Of a stretch of DNA of 56,977 bases, positions 25,605 through 33,941 are shown piece by piece. The stretch spans positions 1 through 56,977 of the forward strand of contig PXQR01000008.1 of the NCBI GenBank assembly GCA_003021235.1, written 5' to 3'. This DNA is from Halobacteriales archaeon QH_6_64_20. Its GTDB lineage: Archaea > Halobacteriota > Halobacteria > Halobacteriales > Halococcaceae. The position numbers were made by a program, and so were the translations under genes. The notes below the pieces were generated by a model that worked only from the letters and a program-made list of their open reading frames with translations, was not told the origin of the DNA and made no database searches. Position 1 is the stretch's first letter, and every line of letters starts with the position of its first letter.

Positions 25605-26239
25605 TGCCCGAGTCGGATCCGCTCTACGAGGGTCGAAACGGGGACGGGAGCGGGAACGAGACCCGTGCGGCGCTGATGGAAGCGACGTACAAAGCGCTCA
25701 GCGAGTACGGCTACGCCGATCTCACCGTCGAGCGCATCGGCGAGGAGTTCGAGAAAAGCGTCTCGTTGATCTATCACCATTACGACGGCAAGGACGCATT
25801 GCTCGTGGACTTCCTCGATACCATGCTCGACCGGCTCGAAGCCGACATCGCCCTCGACGAACACGAAAACGCCCACGTCCACTTACGGGCGCTCTTCGAT
25901 CGCGTGCTGTCGCCCTCGCTCGACGACGAGCGATACGCGATGATCAGCGCGATCACCGAACTCCGGGGCCAGGCACCACACGACGAGACCTACCGCGAAC
26001 AGTTCACGAGAAGCGATCGTCTCCTCCACGATCGGATCGCCGAGATCGTCCGACGGGGGATCGACCAGGGGGTGTTCCGCGACGTCGATCCCGATCGGAC
26101 GGCCGAGATGCTATTGGTAACTATCAACGGTGCGATGACCGAACGAGTGACGACGACCAACGAGGCGACGGTCCGGGCCGTCCGTCACGAACTCGACGAG
26201 TACGTTCGATTACGACTGCTCGATGACGAGCACTCGTGA
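25604..26239 (+). CDS. TetR/AcrR-family repressor
   Basis: 211 residues from ATG 25604. N-terminal TetR helix-turn-helix: TRAALMEATYKALSEYGYAD, LTVERIGEEFEKSVSLIYHH and YDGKDALLVDFLDTMLDRLE. The C-terminal ligand domain (about 85-205) is helical, with AMISAITELRGQAPHDETYR and EIVRRGIDQGVFRDVDPDRT. It is divergent from the ABC exporter operon and shares its promoter region, so autoregulation and control of the exporter are the likely roles. The inducing ligand is unknown. The frame allows a start 7 codons upstream, but that would overlap the promoter elements. Confidence 0.9.
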   Translation: MPESDPLYEGRNGDGSGNETRAALMEATYKALSEYGYADLTVERIGEEFEKSVSLIYHHYDGKDALLVDFLDTMLDRLEADIALDEHENAHVHLRALFDRVLSPSLDDERYAMISAITELRGQAPHDETYREQFTRSDRLLHDRIAEIVRRGIDQGVFRDVDPDRTAEMLLVTINGAMTERVTTTNEATVRAVRHELDEYVRLRLLDDEHS

Positions 26240-26352
26240 ACGGTGGTCTCGGTCCCGGTCCCGGCTGTGAGTCGGTTGTTCACGATGCGTCGATCGATTT
26301 CGACGCCGTGATCGATCGCCGGCGTGTGGCTTGTCGGTTCCGAAACGCTACC

Positions 26353-26637
26353 TCACTCGATCGGAATGTCGGTCCCGGTCTCGCCACTCGGCGGTTCGGA
26401 CGCCTCCGTGAGCTTGTCGAGGACGTCCTTTGCGGTGAGGCCGCCCTGGATCGCATACGAGAGCTTCGAGGAGTGGGGCGCGAGCGCGGCGGCACCGAAC
26501 AACAACATCGCACGCTCGGTGTTGCCTTCCTTCAGGTTGTAGCCCGCCTGTGTGAGCAACGAGAGCACGTTGAGCCGCGTCAGTGCACCGACGCCCGACG
26601 ATCCGTTCGTATCCGGCGACGAACCCGTATCTGCCAT
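26353..26637 (-). CDS. Small helical haloarchaeal protein, unknown
   Basis: 94 residues from ATG 26637 (ATG 26643 possible). After a disordered N terminus (about 1-18) the core is helical and conserved-looking: ALTRLNVLSLLTQAGYNLKE, GNTERAMLLFGAAALAPHSS and AIQGGLTAKDVLDKLTEASE. The spacing of helices is reminiscent of repeat-type adaptor folds, but I do not recognise the family. It stands between two plus-strand genes and is transcribed towards the TetR gene. Confidence 0.65.
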   Translation of the reverse strand: MADTGSSPDTNGSSGVGALTRLNVLSLLTQAGYNLKEGNTERAMLLFGAAALAPHSSKLSYAIQGGLTAKDVLDKLTEASEPPSGETGTDIPIE

Positions 26638-26813
26638 ACCCACACCTGGATCTTCACCGCTAAAAACGGTCGGGCGGCACGCGCCTGGTTACTTCGAAAT
26701 CGGATCGGCTTCATCGAATCCACCCGTCGCTCGGATCCGTTCTCGGAGAATCGATGCTGACGCCCTTCCGTAGCACGTAGGTTGAAACCCTTCGAAGCGC
26801 TATCGATGGGTAC

Positions 26814-28280
26814 GTGTCCGCTACGACCCAGGCCGATCGTCGCCTCGTCACCCTCGGGATGATGCTCGGGATCTTTCTTGCCGGCATCGACGGGACGATC
26901 GTCAGCACGGCCATGCCGACGGTCGTCGGGGCGCTCGGCAGCTTAGAGTTGTACTCGTGGGTCTTTGCGATCTACATGCTCTTCGCCGCGATCACCATGC
27001 CGCTGTTCGGCCGCCTCGCCGACATTTACGGCCGGAAACGCCTCTTCTATGCCGGTGTTGGAATCTTCGTCCTCGGCAGTGCGCTCGCCGGCGCGTCACG
27101 GAGTATGCCTCAACTGATCGCCTTTCGTGGGCTACAGGGCATCGGCGCTGGCGCGATGTTCGCGATCCCCTACACCGTGCTCGCGGTGATCTACCCGCCC
27201 GACGAGCGCGGGAAGGCGATCGGGTTCGGCAGTGCCGTCTGGGGGATTTCGAGCGTTATCGGACCGGTACTCGGCTACCTGATCGTCGCGACGCTATCCT
27301 GGCGGTGGGTCTTCTATCTCAGCGTCCCCGTCGGGATCGCCGCCGTCGCCGTCACGGCGTACTCGTTGCCCGAAACGACCGGCGACGCCGATCGATACGT
27401 CGACGTCGCCGGTGCCCTCACGCTCTCGATTGGGGTCGGGGCGATCCTCGTCGCGCTCGAACTGCTCGAATCGTCGCCCGTGCTCGCCGCCGGCTTAGTT
27501 GTACTCGGTCTCGTCGGTCTCGCCGGGTTCTATCTCGCCGAGCGGCGCGCCCGCGTGCCGATCCTTCCGCTCTCGCTGTTCGGCGACACCACCTTTCTCG
27601 TTACCAACGGTGCGGGTTTTCTCACGAGCTTCGCGATCTTCGCCGCGCTCACTTACGATCCGTTGTTCGTCCAGAGCGTCCGCGGCGGCGCACAGAACGC
27701 CGCGCTGATCGTCTTTCCGATCTCCATCGGGTGGTCGGGAACCAGCTTCGTCTCCGGGCGACTCATCAACCGCTTCGGCGAGCGCCGCCTTGCGACGGGT
27801 GGTGCGCTCTGCATGGCCGCGAGTTTCGCAGTCGCGATTCTCTGGAGCGTCGACACTCCACTGTGGGCGATGATGGTAACGGTCTTTTTCGCGGGCGTCG
27901 GGATGGGAACGCTTACCCCACCCCTCTTGGTCGCGATCCAGAACCACTTGGGCACCGAGCGAATGGGTCTCGCCACCTCCTCACAGCAGTTCTTCCGGAA
28001 TCTCGGCGGGACGATCGGCGTCGCGGTGCTCGGCGTCGTGCTCAACGCGTCGATCCGCGATCGACTCGCCGGGGTGCCCGAGGGGTCGGGTATCGGCGAC
28101 CTCCAACAGCGGTTGCTCGGATCGGGCGAGACCCCAGCCGGGATCGCTTCGATCATGTCCGAGGGTCTCACCGTCGTCTTCGCCGTCTCCGTGGTCGTAT
28201 GTCTCGTCGCCGCGGCCGCCGCGGTTTCGCTTCCCGCCGAGTCCGCGGAGACGACGGCGACGAGTCCAGCCGACGACTGA
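26814..28280 (+). CDS. MFS multidrug exporter (DHA2, 14-TM type)
   Basis: 488-residue membrane transporter. Motif C-like and A-like elements are visible: LGIFLAGIDGTIVSTAMPTV (motif D1), FGRLADIYGRKRLFYAGVG (motif A), RGLQGIGAGAMFAIPYTVLA and GSAVWGISSVIGPVLGYLIV (motif C). About 14 hydrophobic segments continue to VFAVSVVVCLVAAAAAVSLP. Probably exports drugs or organic cations by proton or sodium antiport. The GTG start at 26814 is used because no ATG is in frame nearby. It lies close to the ABC exporter and TetR genes. Confidence 0.9.
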   Translation: MSATTQADRRLVTLGMMLGIFLAGIDGTIVSTAMPTVVGALGSLELYSWVFAIYMLFAAITMPLFGRLADIYGRKRLFYAGVGIFVLGSALAGASRSMPQLIAFRGLQGIGAGAMFAIPYTVLAVIYPPDERGKAIGFGSAVWGISSVIGPVLGYLIVATLSWRWVFYLSVPVGIAAVAVTAYSLPETTGDADRYVDVAGALTLSIGVGAILVALELLESSPVLAAGLVVLGLVGLAGFYLAERRARVPILPLSLFGDTTFLVTNGAGFLTSFAIFAALTYDPLFVQSVRGGAQNAALIVFPISIGWSGTSFVSGRLINRFGERRLATGGALCMAASFAVAILWSVDTPLWAMMVTVFFAGVGMGTLTPPLLVAIQNHLGTERMGLATSSQQFFRNLGGTIGVAVLGVVLNASIRDRLAGVPEGSGIGDLQQRLLGSGETPAGIASIMSEGLTVVFAVSVVVCLVAAAAAVSLPAESAETTATSPADD

Positions 28281-28381
28281 TTCCGCCTGCAGTCGGTGTC
28301 CTCCGGGCCGATCCGCCACTGTGATCCTCGGTCGGTACTCGCCGGCGTCACCCCTTTGGGAACGCCGCTCGATTTCACTCC

Positions 28382-29320
28382 ATGTCCTCGACCACGCTCG
28401 CGCTCGACTGGACGCCGAACACGAATCACACCGGCTTCTACGTCGCGAAAGCGGAGGGCTACTACGACAGCGCGGGGATCGACGCGGACTTTCTCTCGCC
28501 GGCGGCCGACGATTGCGAGACCACGCCCGCCAAACGCGTTGCGACCGGCGAAAGTACGCTTGCGATCGCTCCCTCCGAGAGCGCCATCAGCTACCACACC
28601 CATCCCGAGTACGCCTCGCTCGTCGCCGTCGCCGCGGTCTGTCAGCGCGATACGAGCGCGATCGCCGCGCTCGGCGACAGTGAGATCGAACGCCCGCGGG
28701 ACTTAGACGGGAAGACCTACGCCTCCTACGACGCCCGCTTCGAGGACGACATCGTTCGCCAGTTGATCCGCAACGACGGCGGCGATGGCGATATCGAGAT
28801 CACTACGCCGCCGAAACTCGGCATTCCGAACACCCTGCTCGAAGGGGACGCCGACGCGACGTGGGTGTTCATGCCCTGGGAAGGACTGCAGGCCGAGCGC
28901 GACGGGATCGATCTGACGCCCTTCTCGCTCGACGAGTACGACGTTCCCTACGGATACACTCCTACCGTTCTCGCCCACCCCGACACGGTCGCCGAACGAT
29001 CCGACGAACTCGCCGCGTTCCTACGGGCGAGCGCTCGTGGCTACCGGCTGGCAGCCGACGACCCCGACCGGGGCGCACGAGCACTGATCGAAACCGCAGA
29101 CGTCGAGTTCGACGAGGAGTTCGTCCACGAGAGCCAGCGCCGGATCGCCGACGCCTATCTCACGCCTGACGGCGAGTGGGGAGTTATGAACCGCGAGCGG
29201 TGGGCGACCTTCGTCTCGTGGCTCACCGACGAGAGTATCCTCACGGACAGAGAGGGCGAACCGATCCCGCGCGGGGAACTGGACGTCGATGGATTATACA
29301 CCATGCGACTACTCGAGTGA
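28382..29320 (+). CDS. THI5/NMT1-like substrate-binding protein
   Basis: 312 residues resembling the NMT1/THI5 family, which includes pyrimidine-binding proteins (ThiY) and yeast HMP synthases. Core motifs: STTLALDWTPNTNHTGFYVA, KAEGYYDSAGIDADFLSPAA, GESTLAIAPSESAISY, YASYDARFEDDIVRQLI and ATWVFMPWEGLQAERDGIDL. No signal peptide or lipobox precedes the domain and no ABC permease or ATPase is adjacent, so it is predicted cytosolic. That makes a direct enzymatic or binding role possible; I cannot tell which. The yeast-type HMP synthase active-site Cys cluster is not seen. Confidence 0.75.
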   Translation: MSSTTLALDWTPNTNHTGFYVAKAEGYYDSAGIDADFLSPAADDCETTPAKRVATGESTLAIAPSESAISYHTHPEYASLVAVAAVCQRDTSAIAALGDSEIERPRDLDGKTYASYDARFEDDIVRQLIRNDGGDGDIEITTPPKLGIPNTLLEGDADATWVFMPWEGLQAERDGIDLTPFSLDEYDVPYGYTPTVLAHPDTVAERSDELAAFLRASARGYRLAADDPDRGARALIETADVEFDEEFVHESQRRIADAYLTPDGEWGVMNRERWATFVSWLTDESILTDREGEPIPRGELDVDGLYTMRLLE

Positions 29321-29505
29321 ACGCACCACGCTCGACCCGCTTTCATGTCGTGCATGTCCTTCGGCTCATGTGGTAGCGACCGCAACACGCATTGCCGTTG
29401 AGATGAGAGTACAACGTATCGACGGCGATCGAACGACAGCCCACTGCGGACGTAGACGATCGGGCACGACTCGCGCGGGCCGCCGCAGAGGCCGGTTTCG
29501 AGGAC

Positions 29506-29757
29506 GTGCTGGTGATCGAGCGTGAGACGGCGAAAGCGGTACTCACGGACAAACGTCAGGAACTCCTTGACCGGATCCGCAGTGGAGGGGTCGGGTCGGT
29601 TCGGGGGCTCGCTCGTTCTCTCGATCGTGACAAGGCCGCGGTGAGCCGCGACCTCGACGTATTGTTCCGAGAGGACCTCATCGAGTACGTCGCCGACGGG
29701 AATAAGAAGCGACCCGAATTGAAACACGAGACGGTCCTCGTCGAACCGCTCGCTTGA
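29506..29757 (+). CDS. Winged-helix protein, antitoxin-like
   Basis: 83 residues from GTG 29506. The HTH core is EETAKAVLTDKRQELLDRIR-like (TAKAVLTDKRQELLDRIRSG, GVGSVRGLARSLDRDKAAVS, RDLDVLFREDLIEYVADGNK, KRPELKHETVLVEPLA). It matches the haloarchaeal HVO_A0114-type DNA-binding family, often next to a TumE-like toxin. Residues coded upstream in the same frame (TAIERQPTADVDDRARLARA, AAEAGFEDV) also look protein-like but end at TGA 29404 without a start codon, so the 5' end may be damaged or the true start non-canonical. The next gene follows at once. Confidence 0.65.
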   Translation: MLVIERETAKAVLTDKRQELLDRIRSGGVGSVRGLARSLDRDKAAVSRDLDVLFREDLIEYVADGNKKRPELKHETVLVEPLA

Positions 29758-29821
29758 CCGGACGGATCGATTCTACCAGTACCCACTGGGCGAGCACCTC
29801 GATCGGACCTATTTTCTCACC

Positions 29822-30082
29822 GTGAGCGGCGAGCCGGGCATCAACGATGTCGAGGACTTCGCGGTTGCGACCCACTACAACGACCCGGAGGCTGATCGTG
29901 AGGTGCAGGTCGCACGTATCGACACGAGCCACGGGTACGTGCATTTCGATAAGCTATTTAGGGAAGAACAGCCGAAAACGCCGCTCGATATCGACGCGTA
30001 CTGGGAAGCCGAAGAGTTGCTACGGGACGACTGGCGTCGATACGCCAAACGCTACGAAACGAATCACAGTGTCGATGAGTGA
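29822..30082 (+). CDS. Small protein, TumE/DUF7718-like, start uncertain
   Basis: 86 residues from GTG 29822, with PGINDVEDFAVATHYNDPEA, REVQVARIDTSHGYVHFDKL and DAYWEAEELLRDDWRRYAKR. The R-x-D-T-x-H-G-x-x-H-x-D motif resembles small haloarchaeal proteins in TumE-like (DUF6516) or DUF7718 families. The same frame upstream encodes DRFYQYPLGEHLDRTYFLTV, which looks like the family N terminus. No ATG, GTG or TTG precedes it; only ACG at 29762 sits where a start would be. Either GTG 29822 is used or the start is lost. Paired with the HTH gene it may form a toxin-antitoxin module. Confidence 0.55.
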   Translation: MSGEPGINDVEDFAVATHYNDPEADREVQVARIDTSHGYVHFDKLFREEQPKTPLDIDAYWEAEELLRDDWRRYAKRYETNHSVDE

Positions 30083-30086
30083 ACGC

Positions 30087-31091
30087 TCACTCGGCATACT
30101 CGGCGTAGACCGCCCACGACGGATCGACATCGGGGTGTGAGACTTCTTCGCCGTCGAGAAGAACTCCGGTACCTTCCGCGACGCGGCCGATAATCGCTGC
30201 CGTCGTTCCCCGGTCGTCGAGTGCGTCGACGACCCGCTCGCTTTCTGCGGGCGGGGCGGTGATGACGAGCGTGCCCGAACTCGTTACCTGCCAGGGATCG
30301 ACGTCGAGGAAGGTACAGACGTCCGCGACGCCCGGCCGCAACGGTGCCCGCTCCCGTTCGATCTCGAACCTCGTCTCGCTCCCGGCCGCCATCTCACAGA
30401 GCGCGCCCTGGAGGCCACACTCGGTCGCGTCGTGCATCGCCGTCACCGGGCCTGCCGCCGCGGCGGTCAGCGCGTCCCGGACCGTATCGGTCTCGGTGAG
30501 GCGTTCTTGGCCGGTCTCGACCACTTCTTCGGAGAGGTTCATTCGATCGCCGAACAGGGTGGTCAGAAGTCCTACCGCTTCGACGCCCGGCCCCGTCGAG
30601 ACGATCACGTCGTCGCCCGCTCGCGCGCCATCGGGTCGGACCAGCTCCTCGAACTCGCCCGTCGCGAACGCCGTCGCGCCGCCGATCCAGGGGTACGCAC
30701 ACCCCTCGTACCGGGCAGTGTGGCCGGTGACGACGCTCGTTCCCAGGTCGGTCGCCTCGGTGTCGATCCCTTTCCACACGCGCTCGAATTCCTCATCGGT
30801 CATTTCGGGCGGGAGCGTGAAACTGATCGAGAGATACTGCGGGTCGAGTCCCGAGACGGCGACGTCCGCGAGCACGATATCGAGCGCGAACCGGGCCGCT
30901 CGCTCGAAGCCGAGTTGGGGAAGCACCGAGAGCGGGTCGGTCGCGACGACGAGCGCTTTCCCGCCTACTTCGACGACGCCGAAGTCGACGCCGTGTGTCG
31001 GTCCGATGCGTATCCCCTCGCGATCGGCTCCGAGGCGAGGGTAGACGACCCGTTCGAGGAAGTCGCTGTCGACCTTTCCGTACTCGGGCAT
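30087..31091 (-). CDS. AIR synthase-related (PurM/HypE-like) protein
   Basis: 334-residue ATP-binding protein of the PurM superfamily. Visible elements: KVDSDFLERVVYPRLGADR, THGVDFGVVEVGGKALVVATDP-type nucleotide/metal loop, RAARFALDIVLADVAVSGLD, SVVTGHTARYEGCAYPWIGG, HDATECGLQGALCEMAAGS and TSSGTLVITAPPAESERVVD. These match the AIR-synthase-related proteins of archaea that are not part of purine synthesis or hydrogenase maturation. No hyp genes are nearby, so HypE function is unlikely. Substrate unknown. Confidence 0.85.
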   Translation of the reverse strand: MPEYGKVDSDFLERVVYPRLGADREGIRIGPTHGVDFGVVEVGGKALVVATDPLSVLPQLGFERAARFALDIVLADVAVSGLDPQYLSISFTLPPEMTDEEFERVWKGIDTEATDLGTSVVTGHTARYEGCAYPWIGGATAFATGEFEELVRPDGARAGDDVIVSTGPGVEAVGLLTTLFGDRMNLSEEVVETGQERLTETDTVRDALTAAAAGPVTAMHDATECGLQGALCEMAAGSETRFEIERERAPLRPGVADVCTFLDVDPWQVTSSGTLVITAPPAESERVVDALDDRGTTAAIIGRVAEGTGVLLDGEEVSHPDVDPSWAVYAEYAE

Positions 31092-31195
31092 GTCGGGCGC
31101 TACGGGTCGACCGGCCTAATCGTTGTGTACCGGGACGCCGACGCTCGGACTGAGTACGTGTAGGAGTCGGATACGGAACAGGGAGAGAGCTAAAG

Positions 31196-31266
31196 AACAG
31201 GAGGGGAACGGAACGACGGACGATGGACAACGGAGGACAGAGGACGGACCACGGAGGACGGACGAT
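31196..31266 (+). repeat. Purine-rich degenerate repeat
   Basis: A run built from variants of ACGGAGGAC / ACGGACGATG on the plus strand, nearly free of pyrimidines. It lies between the AIR-synthase-like start and the zinc-ribbon stop. No function can be assigned. Confidence 0.35.
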
Positions 31267-31281
31267 GATTCGGGCCGGCGC

Positions 31282-31413
31282 TCACCCGGGGAGGACGTCC
31301 TCGTGGGTGAACTCGCAGCCACAGTTCGCACAGCGATACTGACCGAAGGCGACCTTTCGCACCTGTGTCGTCGAGCCACACGTCGGGCAGGCGATGTCGA
31401 TAACGCCGCTCAT
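31282..31413 (-). CDS. Small zinc-ribbon protein
   Basis: 43 residues: MSGVIDIACPTCGSTTQVRK then VAFGQYRCANCGCEFTHEDV and a short end. Two CxxC pairs (CPTC at 9-12 and CANC at 28-31) make a classic zinc ribbon of the size common in haloarchaea. It was too short for a routine 60-residue ORF cut-off but has the expected third-position bias and clean ends. Partner unknown. Confidence 0.7.
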   Translation of the reverse strand: MSGVIDIACPTCGSTTQVRKVAFGQYRCANCGCEFTHEDVLPG

Positions 31414-31588
31414 CGAAACGTCCGGTACGGCGTCGATACACTTGACCCCGGCGTACTGTCTGCATTCGTTGGGCCGCCGAGGTGTGGTGTCCCCGGGTCG
31501 TCAGGGTCCGTTCCGGATAACCAGTCGGGACCGATCCCCGGTCGGCGAGACGAACCACACAAGAGGGGGCCTGCCGTGGCCCGGCCAT

Positions 31589-33296
31589 ATGGACTTGGAG
31601 GACTACTGGGGGATCGGGCCGAAGACTCGGGCTCGGCTCGAAGAAAGCTTGGGTATCGAGCGCGCGATCGAGGCGATCGAAACCGCCGACGTCCCCGCAC
31701 TTACCGGTGCGGGCCTAGCCCGCGGTCGAGCGACGCGCGTGCTTCGACATGCCCACGGCGAGGCCGGCATGGACCTGCTTACGACCGCGGACACCCGCCG
31801 GGTCTATAAGGACCTCATCGACCGACTGGCCGAACACGCCGTCACGGACGAGGCCGCGGACCGAATCAGGGTGCTGACGCCGCTCGCCGCCGCCGACGCC
31901 ACGGAGGCGCGCCTCGACGAGGTCTCGCTCGCCCGGGAGACCTGGGAGCACCTCGACGAATCGACCCGCGGGGAAGTACTCGACGTCTTCGGGACCTACG
32001 ACGAGACCGGCGGCGGCGAACGGGCGGCCGTCGAGGCGGCACTGGCCCTCGACGACGTCGGCGTGAGTACTGGCGTGTTCGGACCCGTCGCCGACCTCGA
32101 TCGCGACGCGCTCGCGGCGGCCCGTGAGGCGCTTCGGTACCTCGACGGCGAGCGAGTTCTCGACGGAGCGGACGCCGAACTCGACGATATCAGGGAGCGA
32201 CTCGACGCGATCGAACGTCTCGAATCCGGCGGGATCGACGTTCTCGACGCCGTCCAGTCCGGCGACCTCCGGACGACCGCGGAGTTTCGCGAGGCCTTCG
32301 TCGAGTACGTGACCACTGAAACCGACGCGTCGCCCGCCCGCGTTCGGGGCGCCGTACCCTCCGAAGCGACCGACGCCGCGGACTTCGTGAGCGAGGGGCT
32401 ACGTGCGCTCGACACGGACCTGCGCGACGCGGCCGCCGAGCGCGAGGAGGAGGTACGGACCGATCTGGAAGAATCGATCGCCGGCGCCCGCGAGGAGGTA
32501 GATGCCGCCGTCGCCACGCTTCGCGACGTCACGCTCTCGCTCTCGCTGGCGCGCTTCGCGGCGGCCTACGACCTCGTTCGCCCGACGTTCGTCGACCGGG
32601 AGTGCCTGGCGATCGCTGGGGCGCGGAACCTCGCGCTCGCCGCGAGCGGTGATGATAGTAACGACCTACAGCCGGTCACGTACGCGATCGGCGATCACGC
32701 CCTCGCTTCCGGGAAGACCGACCTCGCAGTCGACGTGCCCTCGGGCGATCGGGTCACCGTGCTCACCGGCGCGAACAGCGGCGGGAAGACGACCCTGCTC
32801 GAAACGCTCTGTCAGGTCGTGTTGCTTGCACACATGGGCCTTCCCGTCCCCGCTGACGAAGTACAGCTCGGACGGTTCGACGCAGTGGTCTTTCACCGCC
32901 GGCACGCGAGTTTCAACGCCGGCGTGCGACGAGTTCGAGGCGATCACCGAACCCGGGAGCGCGGCGAATCTGCTTCACGGTCTCGTGGGGCTGTCGGTCG
33001 AAACGGGTGCGCTCGGGGTGTTCGTCACCCACCTCGCCGGGGACTTAGAACCGCTTCCGGACCGGGCCCGAACGGACGGTATCTTCGCTCGTGGGCTCGA
33101 CGACGATCTGTCGCTCGACGTCGACTACCAGCCCCGTTTCGACAGCGTCGGCCGGTCGACCCCCGAGTTCATCGTCTCGCGCCTGGTGGCGAACGCCACG
33201 AGTCGGTCCGAACGCGCCGGGTTCGACGCCCTTGCGAGCGCCGTCGGCCAGGAGGCCGTCCAGCGCACGCTGTCGGACGTCGAGTGGTCGGCCTGA
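31589..33296 (+). pseudogene. MutS-family HhH ATPase, frameshifted at Walker B
   Basis: The first frame (ATG 31589 to about 32926) encodes an N-terminal helix-hairpin-helix (YWGIGPKTRARLEESLGIE), a long helical clamp-like region, then the Walker A TGANSGGKTTLLETL and VVFHRRHASFNAGV. Reading continues only in the +1 frame from 32928: DEFEAITEPGSAANLLHGLV, LGVFVTHLAGDLEPLPDRA and STPEFIVSRLVANATSR, ending at 33296. In MutS-type ATPases about 20 residues, including the hydrophobic Walker B strand, separate the signature (ASFNAG) from DE. Here that interval is gone, so a small deletion both removes Walker B and shifts the frame. Assembly error is the alternative. The intact relative would be a MutS2-like haloarchaeal DNA-binding ATPase. 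Confidence 0.8.
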
Positions 33297-33377
33297 ACCC
33301 TAAAGGAGTTTATAACTGTTCCGGGGCGTCGAGAGAGTGACCGTTGTGTTCCGGCTCAGTGCCCGGCCGATAGCTCG

Positions 33378-33590
33378 CTACCAGGACGTCGAGACGACCG
33401 CAAGTCGTGAACCCGGCTCGACGTACTTCGACAGAACGGTGTCGTTCGGGAGCACGTACTCGTGATCCCCGCCGCGGACGTGGACGTCCCCCTCCGCGTA
33501 CCCGACCCGTTCTTTGAGGTCGGCCGCCGAGCACCGCGGCGAGATCTCGTAGGAGTCCCCGTCAACGAAGACCGTGATGGTGTCGTCCAT
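33378..33590 (-). CDS. Ubiquitin-like (beta-grasp) small protein
   Basis: 70 residues: TITVFVDGDSYEISPRCSAA, DLKERVGYAEGDVHVRGGDH, EYVLPNDTVLSKYVEPGSRL, AVVSTSW. The order of two strands, a helix (SAADLKERVG), a strand pair and a final strand after PGSRL resembles the beta-grasp fold of prokaryotic multi-ubiquitin-type domains. The C terminus lacks a diglycine, so it is not an obvious SAMP-type modifier. ATG 33590 follows a TATA-like GGTATTTATTC (about 33617-33627) by about 30 bases. Function unknown. Confidence 0.6.
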   Translation of the reverse strand: MDDTITVFVDGDSYEISPRCSAADLKERVGYAEGDVHVRGGDHEYVLPNDTVLSKYVEPGSRLAVVSTSW

Positions 33591-33941
33591 GGCCGTTCGG
33601 TCGGGAGAACCCAACCCACACGAATAAATACCCGAGACGTTACACGCCGCTCGGCTCCGAAAAGAGGGATCGAAACGATCCAAAACGACGTAAAACGGAC
33701 GTAAATGAATACTATTGGATGGCTCTCTCGCCTTGTTAGAATCACTCTCGGGCGCACGTCTAGCGTCCGAATAGATGCTAAGCGTGTCACCTATCGAAGA
33801 CTGATGTGTCGAGTGCCGGCGAGTCGGCCTCCTGCGGGAGCGAGTCGGCCGGAAAGACGGGAGTAGCGTGGTGATACCCACGGTAGCGAGCGACCACCCG
33901 GTCACGGCCGGGTCGGTCACGGCGCGCCTACCCGCTTCGAG
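33591..33941. other. Intergenic, A/T-richer stretch
   Basis: About 350 bases with no supported gene. Positions 33660-33790 are clearly lower in GC than the flanks (AAACGGACGTAAATGAATAC and following), which fits foreign or decayed DNA. The promoter of the beta-grasp gene lies at the left end. Confidence 0.4.

Noticed and set aside
33334-33462. 42-codon plus-strand frame with a GTTTATAAC TATA box upstream
   Set aside because: It lies antisense to the beta-grasp gene and its translation is featureless.
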